A stretch of DNA of 64,000 nt. It comes from Dehalobacter sp. DCA. GTDB lineage: Bacteria > Bacillota > Desulfitobacteriia > Desulfitobacteriales > Syntrophobotulaceae. The stretch spans positions 1,550,001 to 1,614,000 of the forward strand of contig NC_018866.1 in assembly GCF_000305775.1 (NCBI RefSeq), written 5' to 3'. The stretch's first letter is position 1; each line of letters begins with the position of its first letter. This document shows positions 16,379 to 25,630 of this stretch, piece after piece. Under the pieces are notes generated by a model, which was not told where the DNA came from, did no database searches, and was given only the letters and a program-made list of their open reading frames with translations. The position numbers and the translations under genes are program-made.

Positions 16379-17665
16379 TTAAAGATCGTCTACCAGCTTT
16401 TCCGCAGCCCGATTTCCGCTCAGCAGGCTCTGATCTACCCATAGATAATCCCATTCTCCGAACCGACCGGCATATAAGATTCCCACAGAATCCAAATAGT
16501 CGCGCACGATTTTTCGGTTATGATAGATTTCCGGCGTGAACATCACATTAGCATATTTTTCAACTCGCACATCTTTAACCAAAATCTCATTCTCTTTGAA
16601 AAGACCCATCCACGCCATCTGTTCAATTGCTTTTTCGGCGATAACTTCCGGCAATTCCGTCAAGGGCTTCCTCTTTGAAAAATAGATCTCCGCTTGAATA
16701 GAACTGCAGCCTTCCGGTACGTTGTTCGGCGACTTGATACTCGGTGAATAGACCCTTGAGGGATATATCTCTTCATCATAAATATAAAACCACAAGGATG
16801 GTGAGACATTCTTTCTGTTAAATCCCAGCGAAACCATAATTCCAGATGTGTAATCCAGCCCTTCAGCAGACTTCCTCACTTCCCAGGGTACATTCTTCAT
16901 GATCGGGATCAGCTCCGTAAGCGGAATTGTCGAGATGAGCCTGTCATATGCCATTGGTTCATGATTCAAAAAGCTCAGTGTCTTGCTTTTCTGATCGATT
17001 TCGCAGACTTCCATCGAGAAGCGGATATCCGCGTCTTCGGCTAATGGTGCCAGGAATGCTTGAAAGCCGCCGAACTTCGGATAATGCATTTCCTTGGAAT
17101 AATGCACATTTGGCGTATCCTCAGACATTGCTCCGCGAAGCACCTCGTCAATGGATGGCTTATACATTCTATTTTCCGCCCATTTTGATTCCAGCTCACA
17201 GGATTCCACCGTCCAGTATTTTCTTGTGTATCTAGCTGGAAAATGATCGGTAAAATAGTCACCGTACTGGTTTCTCAGCCAGTCATCAAAGTTAAAAACT
17301 GACCTATCCCAGCGTCCGATAAAGCCTTTGATAATTTCTATCTTCTCCTCAACCTTTAGTGAAAAGAGATTGTTTTGGACAGGATTTCTTACCCAGATAC
17401 CATCATAATAGTTCAGTGCTTCGGGCATATGAACAAAATATTCCGTTTTATCTTCAAATAAGCCGTTGAAATACGAATTTTTGGAAAAAGCCAGATGAGC
17501 AAAGGTGTCAAAGGTAAATCCGTCAACCGTAAAGCTGCTGCAAAGGCCCCCATAATGGTTCTTCTTCTCAAAGACTGCCGCCTCTATTCCATTTCTCCTT
17601 AATGTATACGCCGCAGAAAGCCCCGAAACTCCGCTGCCCAGGACAGCGACTTTGACATCTCCCAT
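16379..17665 (-). CDS. FAD-dependent amine-oxidase-fold oxidoreductase (protoporphyrinogen oxidase/UGM-like)
   Basis: About 428 residues with an N-terminal FAD Rossmann motif (VAVLGSGVSGLSAAYTL, then FEKKNHYGGLCSS) and a C-terminal FAD-closing segment (ILYAGRFGEWDYLWVDQSLLSGNRAAEKL). The arrangement is like the UDP-galactopyranose mutase and protoporphyrinogen oxidase group found in surface glycan loci. The ATG at 17665 follows GGATGGAGG by 5 nt; the longer start at 17728 overlaps the upstream stop and has no clear site. A sugar redox or mutase role is inferred. Confidence 0.82.
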   Translation of the reverse strand: MGDVKVAVLGSGVSGLSAAYTLRRNGIEAAVFEKKNHYGGLCSSFTVDGFTFDTFAHLAFSKNSYFNGLFEDKTEYFVHMPEALNYYDGIWVRNPVQNNLFSLKVEEKIEIIKGFIGRWDRSVFNFDDWLRNQYGDYFTDHFPARYTRKYWTVESCELESKWAENRMYKPSIDEVLRGAMSEDTPNVHYSKEMHYPKFGGFQAFLAPLAEDADIRFSMEVCEIDQKSKTLSFLNHEPMAYDRLISTIPLTELIPIMKNVPWEVRKSAEGLDYTSGIMVSLGFNRKNVSPSLWFYIYDEEIYPSRVYSPSIKSPNNVPEGCSSIQAEIYFSKRKPLTELPEVIAEKAIEQMAWMGLFKENEILVKDVRVEKYANVMFTPEIYHNRKIVRDYLDSVGILYAGRFGEWDYLWVDQSLLSGNRAAEKLVDDL

Positions 17666-17724
17666 GATAACCTCCATCCTTGATTCGTATTGAACTACGC
17701 TGAAACTTAAATGAAATTTGTCAT

Positions 17725-19464
17725 TCACTCCTTATCCAAGAACGGCCACAAATCGTCGAATTCTGCAGCCTTTAGGGTGCCGTCCGGCATTACTCTGGAG
17801 GCTATTCTCGGTGCGATAATGCCAAATTCCTGCACCATAACCTCGCAGACCACCGGCCCGTCGTAAGTTAGGACTTCGTGTACCTTATCTGCGATCTCTT
17901 CTCTGTTAGAGATTCTTACGGCCTTGATACCGTAGGCGCAAGCGACAGCACAAAAATCAGGCATTTCTAAGCCGCTGTCAGGGCCAACGCCAAGGAAACG
18001 ATCGTTCATATAATTGTGCTGATTGTGCCGTATCAGCAGATAGCCATGATTGTTATAAACAAATAGTTTTATAGGAAGGTCATTATATTTCAGTGTAGCC
18101 AGTTCCTGGATATTCATATGCGCGGAACCATCCCCCGCCAGAGCAATGACTTTATCCGACATCGCCGCAGCCCCGATAGAAGCCGCCCAAAAGCCCATAC
18201 TGGAAAGCCCTCCAGAAATTATATAATTCTGTCCTCTTTTAATCTTCCATGTCTGAGATACAATATTGCACACGCTGCCCGTGTCCACAATAATGTTTGT
18301 ATTTTCGGGAACCTGCTCCGTCAGCAGTTCAGTAAAATGATAGCTGTTGATCGGATGTTCCTGACGGTATTCTTCCTGCACAACGGGATACTTTTTCTTG
18401 TTATTCAAACAGAATTCCAGCCACTCCATCCTGTCATCCATCATAACTTTCGCTTCAGCAGCCAGCATCTTCTCCAAAAAGCTTTTTACATCATAACAGA
18501 GTTTTATATCAACAGACACATCGTTTTTATCCAGCTCTTTCGTATCGATATCCACCATGATTTTTTTTGCTTCACCCGCAAGCCTCTCTGGATAATATCC
18601 GATCGTGGAAACCGCAAGCCTGCTGCCCAGGATAAAAAGTAAATCACAGTTCTGTATTGCAAAGTGTGAAGCTCTGTCACCATAACTTCCTGGTCTTCCG
18701 ACAAAGAGCGGATGATCAGATTCGATAACGTCAATGCCGCCGCGGGAGGTAACAACCGGAATTTGATATTTTGCAGAAAATGCCTTCAACATATCTGATG
18801 CGCCGGCGCTTCTTACGCCATATCCAGCCAGGATCAAGGGTTTTTTTGCAATCTTAATCATATTAACGATCTCAAAAATATCAAAATCTTCGCAAACCTG
18901 CTCGGGGACAATAAAGCCTTCCATTTCTAATTCGTCAGGAACCTGCCTGTTCTGAATATCGACGGGAACATCCAGCCATACCGGGCCTTTTCTCCCGTTC
19001 ATGGCCTCAAAATAGGCCCTTTCCATATGATAGCGGATATCCTTGGGGTCCATGACGGCAGCAAAGTATTTGACGATCGATGAAACCAGCGGCTCCAGGT
19101 TGAGACTTTGGGTACCTTTCTGGCGAATTCCGGTATCTATCTGATACTGCAAGATCCGGGAGTTAGCCTGTCCGGACAACACGAACATTGGACAGGAATC
19201 CACATAGGCACCAGCTACTCCCGTAATAGCATTGGTAGCTCCCGGTCCAATAGTAACGAGGCACGCGCCGGGTACTCCTCCGACTCTACCGTAACAGGCG
19301 GCTGCCATGGCAGCTGCCTGTTCATGATGGCAGCAAACAGCCTGAAGTCTTTCGTTGTTCTTGAGTGCGTCGGTCAGCCACATGGCGGAACTCCCTGATA
19401 CCATATAAACTGTTTTAAGTCCTTTTTTTTGCAAAAAATCAAAAATATATTCAGATACAGTCAT
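17725..19464 (-). CDS. ThDP-dependent enzyme of the acetolactate synthase family
   Basis: A 579-residue three-domain ThDP enzyme. The activating Glu is E48 in CHHEQAAA, the Pyr domain has TIGPGATNAITGVAGAY, and the PP domain has the ThDP/Mg motif GDGSAHMNIQEL ending at VYNNHGY. It is the size of an acetolactate synthase large subunit, but no small subunit or ilv gene is nearby. In sugar loci such enzymes (YerE of the yersiniose pathway is the known case) add a two-carbon unit from pyruvate to a keto sugar. That role is inferred from its place beside CDP-sugar genes. Confidence 0.85.
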   Translation of the reverse strand: MTVSEYIFDFLQKKGLKTVYMVSGSSAMWLTDALKNNERLQAVCCHHEQAAAMAAACYGRVGGVPGACLVTIGPGATNAITGVAGAYVDSCPMFVLSGQANSRILQYQIDTGIRQKGTQSLNLEPLVSSIVKYFAAVMDPKDIRYHMERAYFEAMNGRKGPVWLDVPVDIQNRQVPDELEMEGFIVPEQVCEDFDIFEIVNMIKIAKKPLILAGYGVRSAGASDMLKAFSAKYQIPVVTSRGGIDVIESDHPLFVGRPGSYGDRASHFAIQNCDLLFILGSRLAVSTIGYYPERLAGEAKKIMVDIDTKELDKNDVSVDIKLCYDVKSFLEKMLAAEAKVMMDDRMEWLEFCLNNKKKYPVVQEEYRQEHPINSYHFTELLTEQVPENTNIIVDTGSVCNIVSQTWKIKRGQNYIISGGLSSMGFWAASIGAAAMSDKVIALAGDGSAHMNIQELATLKYNDLPIKLFVYNNHGYLLIRHNQHNYMNDRFLGVGPDSGLEMPDFCAVACAYGIKAVRISNREEIADKVHEVLTYDGPVVCEVMVQEFGIIAPRIASRVMPDGTLKAAEFDDLWPFLDKE

Positions 19465-19509
19465 GGCCTTGTCCTCCAGCTATGATTGAGTTTATACAAT
19501 CGTGAACTG

Positions 19510-20511
19510 TCAATTTGATGAGAAGAACAACGAGATACCTTCATCCAAATCGACTCGTTGGCTCCATCCCAATTGTTCAATTTTCAAGGTCGACGGAACC
19601 ATATCCAAATAATTGCTTGGAACAGTTAATCCAGACGATTCCACAATAATGTCAAATGTCTTTCCCTTTGCGGCATGCTGAATTTTTTTAGCGAGATCTA
19701 ATATCGAAATTGTTGAACTCTTACTGCCTATATTATAGACCTGTCCAATTTCTCCATGAAACATTACATGAACCATAGCTTCTACTGCGTCATAGATGTA
19801 GGTAAAATTTCTTAATTGCTGCCCGTTCGAATGAATGATGATGTCACGATTATTATTTGCACAGGATATAAATTCAGCGACAGTATTGTCCTGATGCATT
19901 TCTGATCCATATAAATGAAACGGACGAACAATTTTTATCGGCAATTGATATTCTTTGAGATATAACGCACCGAAAAATTCAGTATTCAGTTTACTAATCG
20001 CATACACATTATTAATATTTCCATAATCTATAAACCCAATATCACTCTCAGACAATACTGCATTTGAGCTTTTTCCATATACACTTGCGCTGCTAATCAA
20101 CAACACCCCTTTGGCATTAGTTCGAACTGCAAATTCAAGTAAATTTTTTGTGCCGTTAACATTGACCTCCATTACCTGCATCGGGTCTTCTTGACACCTT
20201 TTTGTGTCACATATTCCGGCAGCGTGGATGATATAATCCGCTTTGTTTTCTAATGAAAATTCTTTAGTAATATCTTGAAAGATCAATTCTAAATATTTGG
20301 ATTCTCCAAGGGTCTGACGAGCTTTATCCAAATTATGCACAACCGCAGTTATCTTTGAAGATGTAAATCCATTCGCAATGAAAAATTTCTTAAGAAATTT
20401 TACGATATTCCGACCAATGAATCCATCCGCCCCGGTAACAAGAAATACATCTCCGTCCTTAAGGCAATCATTAATTATAGTGTTCGTATACTTCTTTAGC
20501 TGATTATCCAT
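19510..20511 (-). CDS. NAD-dependent epimerase/dehydratase (extended SDR)
   Basis: A 333-residue nucleotide-sugar SDR with the NAD motif VTGADGFIGRNIV near residue 25, the catalytic Ser region (LISSASVYG) and Tyr-x3-Lys as YAISK. The tail follows sugar-epimerase patterns (FTYIYDAVEAM, VYNIGSKSSTISILDLA). GAAGGG precedes the ATG. It overlaps the upstream FkbM gene by 8 nt. It probably epimerises, reduces or dehydrates the CDP-sugar; the exact reaction is not evident. Confidence 0.87.
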   Translation of the reverse strand: MDNQLKKYTNTIINDCLKDGDVFLVTGADGFIGRNIVKFLKKFFIANGFTSSKITAVVHNLDKARQTLGESKYLELIFQDITKEFSLENKADYIIHAAGICDTKRCQEDPMQVMEVNVNGTKNLLEFAVRTNAKGVLLISSASVYGKSSNAVLSESDIGFIDYGNINNVYAISKLNTEFFGALYLKEYQLPIKIVRPFHLYGSEMHQDNTVAEFISCANNNRDIIIHSNGQQLRNFTYIYDAVEAMVHVMFHGEIGQVYNIGSKSSTISILDLAKKIQHAAKGKTFDIIVESSGLTVPSNYLDMVPSTLKIEQLGWSQRVDLDEGISLFFSSN

Positions 20512-21454
20512 TAGTAAAACCCTTCAATTTCGACACTGTTTCAGCCAGTTTCTCCTGCGGTATAAACAAATAATTCATTTCTTCAGTATCTTCATTAACC
20601 TCCATCAAGATGCGTTTCTTTCCATTTCTGTTTAACGCAATACAGACATAATCCAAACTTGCGAGAAGTAAAATAATATCGTTTGGGTGGTAATCAAATG
20701 CCGAGGACCATTTCCGCAACATTTCGGTAAATATGACTGGTCTGCTTTTTTTAATCGTTCCCAAACCGCCACGGAAAACAAAAAACTCAGCACCTTCCAC
20801 ATCACATTTTATGAAGTCAACATGATCAATTTTTTGTTCAGTACAAAAATCGTCTAACCGACGGATTTTGCATTCTATTTGTTGAGATTCATCATTGATA
20901 TATTTCAGGTCTCTCATGGAGCTGGTTTCTGTACATTTATTATTAAAATAAAAAATGGCCTGTTTATTTTCATCGGACAATCCAATGTTATAGATTCTTT
21001 CTGTGCTTAAACTGTTCAGCTGCAAATTCTTTTTTAAATATAAAAACGTGTAAAAGATCGGTTCAAATGAGAATACCTGAACATCTGGATGGTGTTTGGC
21101 TATACAAACGGAATACCATCCGATATTTGCTCCAATGTCAAATACTACAGCATTTTCTGGGATAAGTTCGTACAGATTATCTTCCAATTCCGCTTCAACA
21201 GTATTTGTCGCAAGAATATTGGACACAACCGAAATGCAGGCGCCTTGTTCTGCACAGAGTTTGATTTGTTCTTTTTCATATTCGATTGTAAAGACAATAT
21301 TTGTTCCATCAAGCTCTATCTTGGAAATACACGATTCCTTTATTAAATCTGAAAGGTCATATAGAACGTCCAATACTGGCATTATCAATTTATTAGCTTC
21401 GAATCGGGTAATCTCAGCCTTTTTATATGCATTTTGTACTTCCCTTAGTCGCAT
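20504..21454 (-). CDS. FkbM-family methyltransferase (single domain)
   Basis: About 316 residues. Residues about 100-290 are an FkbM methyltransferase (AVVFDIGANIGWYSVCIAK as motif I, FSFEPIFYTFLYLKKNL, VDFIKCDVEGAEFFVFRGG, IFTEMLRKW). Unlike the other two FkbM proteins here it lacks the N-terminal Rossmann-like domain. I took the ATG at 21454 because GGAGG lies 9 nt upstream; an open start at 21499 overlaps the previous gene. Likely sugar O-methylation; substrate unknown. AT-richer than its neighbours. Confidence 0.86.
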   Translation of the reverse strand: MRLREVQNAYKKAEITRFEANKLIMPVLDVLYDLSDLIKESCISKIELDGTNIVFTIEYEKEQIKLCAEQGACISVVSNILATNTVEAELEDNLYELIPENAVVFDIGANIGWYSVCIAKHHPDVQVFSFEPIFYTFLYLKKNLQLNSLSTERIYNIGLSDENKQAIFYFNNKCTETSSMRDLKYINDESQQIECKIRRLDDFCTEQKIDHVDFIKCDVEGAEFFVFRGGLGTIKKSRPVIFTEMLRKWSSAFDYHPNDIILLLASLDYVCIALNRNGKKRILMEVNEDTEEMNYLFIPQEKLAETVSKLKGFTNG

Positions 21455-21479
21455 TTGACACTTCCTCCATTGAACTTTA

Positions 21480-22673
21480 TTAGTTAGCATAATACACAAA
21501 CGAAATATGATTCATATAAGACCGCAGATATAGTGTATAATCGTCCCTATACTGTTTTATGATTAAAGGGATCTCCCAAAAGTCCCATGTTTTGTGATAG
21601 CCGGCCACTGCGAGGCGGGGCTTGTACCTGCATATCGTCTGTTCTGCACCTTTCAGGGCTTCAATCTCCGAACCCTCGATGTTCATTTTGATATAGGTCG
21701 CCTGGACCCCGCCAAGAGTTTCATCAATCGTAACCGTCCTGATGCGTTCCTTTCCGATATCCGCTACAAAACTGCCGGGGCCATTCAGCGAATAGAGGTT
21801 TACACCCCTGTCATGACTGTAAACACCGGCTTTAATAAGATTGATTTTTTTTCGGATATCCTCCGGCATTCCGGCCACATAATCTTCCAGCCGTTTAAAG
21901 TTGCTCCCGTCCGGTTCGAAGCCGTAGTAGCCTTGAAACGTATTATCGTTCTCTCCGAGGAACGTCTGCAGACTAATCCCGTTGAAAGCCCCGCAGTCCA
22001 CAAAAACCTCATCCGGGCGCTTTTTTAAAAAGTCATCTTCAAAATACTGCTTTTCCTGGGTCATCGTCGGAATGGCAAGTGAATCATCCAGCATTCTGAA
22101 TTCAAGGATCTTCAGGAATACTTCCCGGGAGAGGTCGTCCGCAAGCATCTGATAGACTTTCTCGATATCGCCCCTGTGACTGCTCATCTGGTAGACATCC
22201 GAGCACGAAGGCAGGTTATACCTATCTCCATCAAACAACGCGTGGCATCTTCTGAAAAACGTATAGTCTATCAAGTGACGGCACCCGAATTCCCGCAGTT
22301 TTTGATGTACTCCCGTGTGCCCGCCGGTACGCAAGGCTTCATCAAAGCTTTTGCAGTACCTTTTTCCGTCCGTATTGATGGTAACGATAACCAGCGTGTT
22401 ATCTCCTGCCCTGCGAATAATATCCTGCGGCGCGATAACTTCAAGCCCTTCAACAAAACTGCCCCATTTGGCATCGCTCCCGTCGGCAAAATACTTTGGC
22501 TCAATTCCGATATCCCGTAAAACATACAAGAAGGCAATCCCGGCACTGCCTGCACCGTAGAGGACAATACCGTTCGTAAACCGTCCAAGATCGGATTTCA
22601 TTTTTTTAATAGAAATCTCAATGTTTTTTTGCTTTTGGTCAAATTCGTAAAAAAGTTCCTGAACTGATTTCAT
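21480..22673 (-). CDS. FkbM-family methyltransferase with N-terminal Rossmann-like domain
   Basis: About 397 residues. The N-terminal domain has IVLYGAGSAGIAFLYVL and a following acidic residue pattern (YFADGSDAKWG), like the PglD-type or NAD-type fold. The C-terminal FkbM domain shows VFVDCGAFNGISLQTFL, YGFEPDGSNFKRL, YIKMNIEGSEIEALKGAE and AGYHKTWDFWEIP. It is a clear paralogue of the protein at 15160-16320. The start ATG at 22673 lies behind AAGGTGAGG. It lies between the transketolase pair and another FkbM gene. Confidence 0.87.
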   Translation of the reverse strand: MKSVQELFYEFDQKQKNIEISIKKMKSDLGRFTNGIVLYGAGSAGIAFLYVLRDIGIEPKYFADGSDAKWGSFVEGLEVIAPQDIIRRAGDNTLVIVTINTDGKRYCKSFDEALRTGGHTGVHQKLREFGCRHLIDYTFFRRCHALFDGDRYNLPSCSDVYQMSSHRGDIEKVYQMLADDLSREVFLKILEFRMLDDSLAIPTMTQEKQYFEDDFLKKRPDEVFVDCGAFNGISLQTFLGENDNTFQGYYGFEPDGSNFKRLEDYVAGMPEDIRKKINLIKAGVYSHDRGVNLYSLNGPGSFVADIGKERIRTVTIDETLGGVQATYIKMNIEGSEIEALKGAEQTICRYKPRLAVAGYHKTWDFWEIPLIIKQYRDDYTLYLRSYMNHISFVYYAN

Positions 22674-22695
22674 TGTCCTCACCTTAACGTTTGTT

Positions 22696-23625
22696 CTATC
22701 TTTGACTTAGTGTTTCTTCGATGCCGGCAGCAACACCTACAGGGGAAATCCCGTACAGTTCATTCAGATATTCCCTTGATCCGGTCACCGGAGCAAAATC
22801 ATCGGGAAAACCAAAAGGCCTTAATTTCACGCTGAAGCTGCCCATATGCCGCGCCAGCACTTCGGATACCGCACTGCCCAATCCGCCGATCATACTGTGT
22901 TCCTCAAGCGTAAACATCGCCTTGTATTTCCCGACGCAATTTAATATGAGCTCTTCGTCAAGAGGTTTTATGGTATGCATACTGTAGAGCGCCATGGATA
23001 TTCCTTTATGTTCGAGCAGCTCACAGGCCTTGACGGCATCCTTGACCATCGTTCCCGTGGCAAACAGTACCGCGTCGCCGCCGTCCCTCATTTTTAGTGC
23101 CTTACCGATCCGGAAATCGATTTCCTTGTTGTGCACAATGGGATCTACACTGCGTCCTATCCGGATATAAAGAGGCTTGTCAAAGTGCTCGGAAGCAAGC
23201 ATGGCTGCCCGCATCTCCACCGGATCAGCAGGGCAGATAATATTCATATTGGGCAGCACCCGCAGCATCGCGATGTCAAAGGGCGCATGATGGGTCGGCC
23301 CCGCGTTCCCGTACGCCAAACCTCCGCCGACACCTACCATGACAACGGGATTCTCCTGAAAACATACGTCCAGCACAATCTGTTCCATTGCCCGCAGGGT
23401 CATAAACGATGCAACATTGTAGATATAGGGTTTTAGCCCCATGGCCGCGAGCCCGGCACCAAATCCGACAAAATTTTGTTCTGCAATACCAACGTTAACA
23501 AAGCGGTCCCGAAACTCCTTCTCAAAATCTTCAAACACGGAAAAACCCGTGTCGCCAATCACACAGACGATTTTAGGATTTTCTCGAGCCATCTTGGTCA
23601 GGGTGTTGATATAGGTGATTCTCAT
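22696..23625 (-). CDS. Transketolase C-terminal subunit (split transketolase)
   Basis: A 309-residue half-transketolase holding the Pyr domain and C-terminal domain. The activating Glu lies in VNVGIAEQNFVGFGAGLAA; GNAGPTHHAPFDIAMLR and RIGRSVDP follow. It overlaps the N-terminal half by 4 nt, so the subunits are coupled. Split transketolases transfer a two-carbon ketol unit between sugars; in sugar-nucleotide loci such pairs can instead build branched sugars. No other pentose-phosphate gene is near. Confidence 0.9.
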   Translation of the reverse strand: MRITYINTLTKMARENPKIVCVIGDTGFSVFEDFEKEFRDRFVNVGIAEQNFVGFGAGLAAMGLKPYIYNVASFMTLRAMEQIVLDVCFQENPVVMVGVGGGLAYGNAGPTHHAPFDIAMLRVLPNMNIICPADPVEMRAAMLASEHFDKPLYIRIGRSVDPIVHNKEIDFRIGKALKMRDGGDAVLFATGTMVKDAVKACELLEHKGISMALYSMHTIKPLDEELILNCVGKYKAMFTLEEHSMIGGLGSAVSEVLARHMGSFSVKLRPFGFPDDFAPVTGSREYLNELYGISPVGVAAGIEETLSQR

Positions 23626-24452
23626 CTGCTCAACTCCTTCAACGCAATCACAAGCTGTTCGTCACTCGGGGATTTAAAGTGCCATTCGAGACGGTTTTCC
23701 ATAAAAGACACACCTTTCCCCTTCACGGTATTCGCAATGATAACAGTGGGCTTGGACTGGTTGCGTCCGCAGGCGGTCATCAATGCCCGGTAAATCTGAT
23801 CGTAGTCGTGGCCGTTTATCTCAAGCGCATTGCATTCAAAAAAGGCAAATTTGGCTTTGATGTCACCCATATCCATGACTTCAACGTCGCTTCCATAGGA
23901 CTGAAGGCGATTTCTGTCTATAATGAGTACCAGATTCGAGAGATGGAATTTCGCTGCAAACATAGCAGTTTCCCAAACGGAACCCTCGTTGCACTCCCCA
24001 TCACCCATCAGGACATAGACATTGCCCGGCAGCCCCTGCAGCCTTTTGGCGTAAGCCATTCCGGCACCGACACTTGGTCCGTGCCCGAGCGAACCGGCTG
24101 ACATCTCGACACCGGGCGTAACATAACGGCGGGTGTGGCCGGCATAGTTTTCCCCATTTTGCGTGTGTTTTTCCAGATCCTCCATCGGAATGATCCCCAT
24201 ATGAGCCAGCACGGTATAGTAAGACGCCGCAATATGACCCTTGCTGAGGATAAAGACGTTTCGTCCCGGATCGTCCAGATTGTCTTTGGTGAGATTCAGG
24301 ATACGTTTGTATAAGACAGACATAATATCAATAGACGAATAGCCTCCGCCAATATGAGAATCCCTGGTACGGTTTGTTATCCTGGCAACGTCCATACGGA
24401 CCTGCCGGGCAAATTCAGCAACATCGTCAGTTTCAATTCTAGTAAAACTCAT
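23622..24452 (-). CDS. Transketolase N-terminal subunit (split transketolase)
   Basis: A 276-residue half-transketolase with the ThDP PP domain: SKGHIAASYYTVLA, GSLGHGPSVGAGMAYAKRL and the cofactor motif GDGECNEGSVWE ending at DRN. The ATG at 24452 has AGAAGG 8 nt upstream. The open frame extends further upstream into the rfbG tail and that extension is not credible. It pairs with the C-terminal half downstream and lies 34 nt after rfbG. Confidence 0.9.
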   Translation of the reverse strand: MSFTRIETDDVAEFARQVRMDVARITNRTRDSHIGGGYSSIDIMSVLYKRILNLTKDNLDDPGRNVFILSKGHIAASYYTVLAHMGIIPMEDLEKHTQNGENYAGHTRRYVTPGVEMSAGSLGHGPSVGAGMAYAKRLQGLPGNVYVLMGDGECNEGSVWETAMFAAKFHLSNLVLIIDRNRLQSYGSDVEVMDMGDIKAKFAFFECNALEINGHDYDQIYRALMTACGRNQSKPTVIIANTVKGKGVSFMENRLEWHFKSPSDEQLVIALKELSR

Positions 24453-24486
24453 TGAATTAACCTTCTTTCCAGTGTTCAGCCAGTCA

Positions 24487-25572
24487 TTAGAAGTAGATAT
24501 GATAAAATCGATGGATCTGTTCAAGGCAGAGTTCACGTTCTTCTCTGCCGGAAAGCTGACCTTTGAAAAATCCCACAATTTCACGGAGCATATCGTCACA
24601 GCTGAGCTCAGGTTCCCAATCAAGCTTTGCCAGTGATTTCGTTATGTCCAGACCCAGCGTCTTTGACTCTATCACCTGCGAAGCGGCTTCACCGATAAAA
24701 TATTCTGCGGGTCCTTCATAAAAGCCTTGCATTTTGCGTACGACCCACAGGACCTCTCTGATTCCATCCTTGGTGGGACCGATGTTCCATTGGCTTGAAT
24801 AGTCCCCGGGATTAGAATACAGCAGGCGTCCGACAGACAAGTATCCGTTCAGCGCGTCTAGCATGGACTGCCAGGGCCGCGTCTGGCGAGGATTGCGAAG
24901 CTCGACAGGTTTTCGCGCCGCAATCGATCTTAATATGGACGGGATCAGCCGTGACTGCACGTGGTCACCGCCGGCCAGCACGTTGCTGGCCCGAACAGTG
25001 GCAACACCCACCATCCTCTCCCCGGTCTGAAGATAGGATCGCTTGTACGTCTCAGCAATATACTCCATACATGTTTTGCTACTGGAATAAGGGTCAACCC
25101 CGCCGAGTGGATCGGTCTCCGCGTACACAGCACCGTCGCCTTTGTTCTCATACACTTTGTCGGTCGTAATGACAACAACGCTTTTAACACTGTCGCAGGC
25201 GCGGATAGCCTCAAACAAGTTCACTGTGCCCATAACATTGGTTTCATAGGCATTGCGCGGATCGTCATAACAGTCCTGGACAATGGCTTGGGCTGCGAGG
25301 TGGATCACAATTTCCGGCCTGAAAAAACAAAGTGCCTCCTTCAGGTGCTCAGCGTTCCTTATGTCACCCGTCACACTGTCTGTCATTTTGCCGCCCTTGA
25401 TTTTCTCAAACAGGCATTCATCCTCGGGAGCAAGCGCATATCCTCTGGTCTCTGCGCCCAGCGCATACAGGATTGCAGTAAGCCAGGCACCCTTGAAGCC
25501 TGTATGACCGGTTAAGAACACCCGCCTTCCCAGGTAAAATCTTTTATTGGTCAGACTCGCTTTTTTATCCAT
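24487..25572 (-). CDS. rfbG: CDP-glucose 4,6-dehydratase
   Basis: RfbG converts CDP-glucose to CDP-4-keto-6-deoxyglucose, the branch point for CDP-deoxysugars. Diagnostic features are FLTGHTGFKGAWLTAIL (NAD fold with the family HTGFKG), VIHLAAQAIVQDCYDDP, ITTDKVYEN and the catalytic PYSSSK. The ATG at 25572 gives 361 residues, the normal size, behind AAGGGTGG. It lies directly with rfbF and an SDR, as in O-antigen CDP-sugar loci. Confidence 0.94.
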   Translation of the reverse strand: MDKKASLTNKRFYLGRRVFLTGHTGFKGAWLTAILYALGAETRGYALAPEDECLFEKIKGGKMTDSVTGDIRNAEHLKEALCFFRPEIVIHLAAQAIVQDCYDDPRNAYETNVMGTVNLFEAIRACDSVKSVVVITTDKVYENKGDGAVYAETDPLGGVDPYSSSKTCMEYIAETYKRSYLQTGERMVGVATVRASNVLAGGDHVQSRLIPSILRSIAARKPVELRNPRQTRPWQSMLDALNGYLSVGRLLYSNPGDYSSQWNIGPTKDGIREVLWVVRKMQGFYEGPAEYFIGEAASQVIESKTLGLDITKSLAKLDWEPELSCDDMLREIVGFFKGQLSGREERELCLEQIHRFYHIYF

Positions 25573-25630
25573 ATGCCACTGTCCACCCTTACGTTCCATG
25601 TTTTAGGTTTTGACAAGGTATCAGACTTAT

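Noticed and set aside
17725-19464. Acetolactate synthase for branched-chain amino acids
   Set aside because: No small subunit and no ilv genes nearby; it sits in a sugar operon. The activity itself is not excluded.
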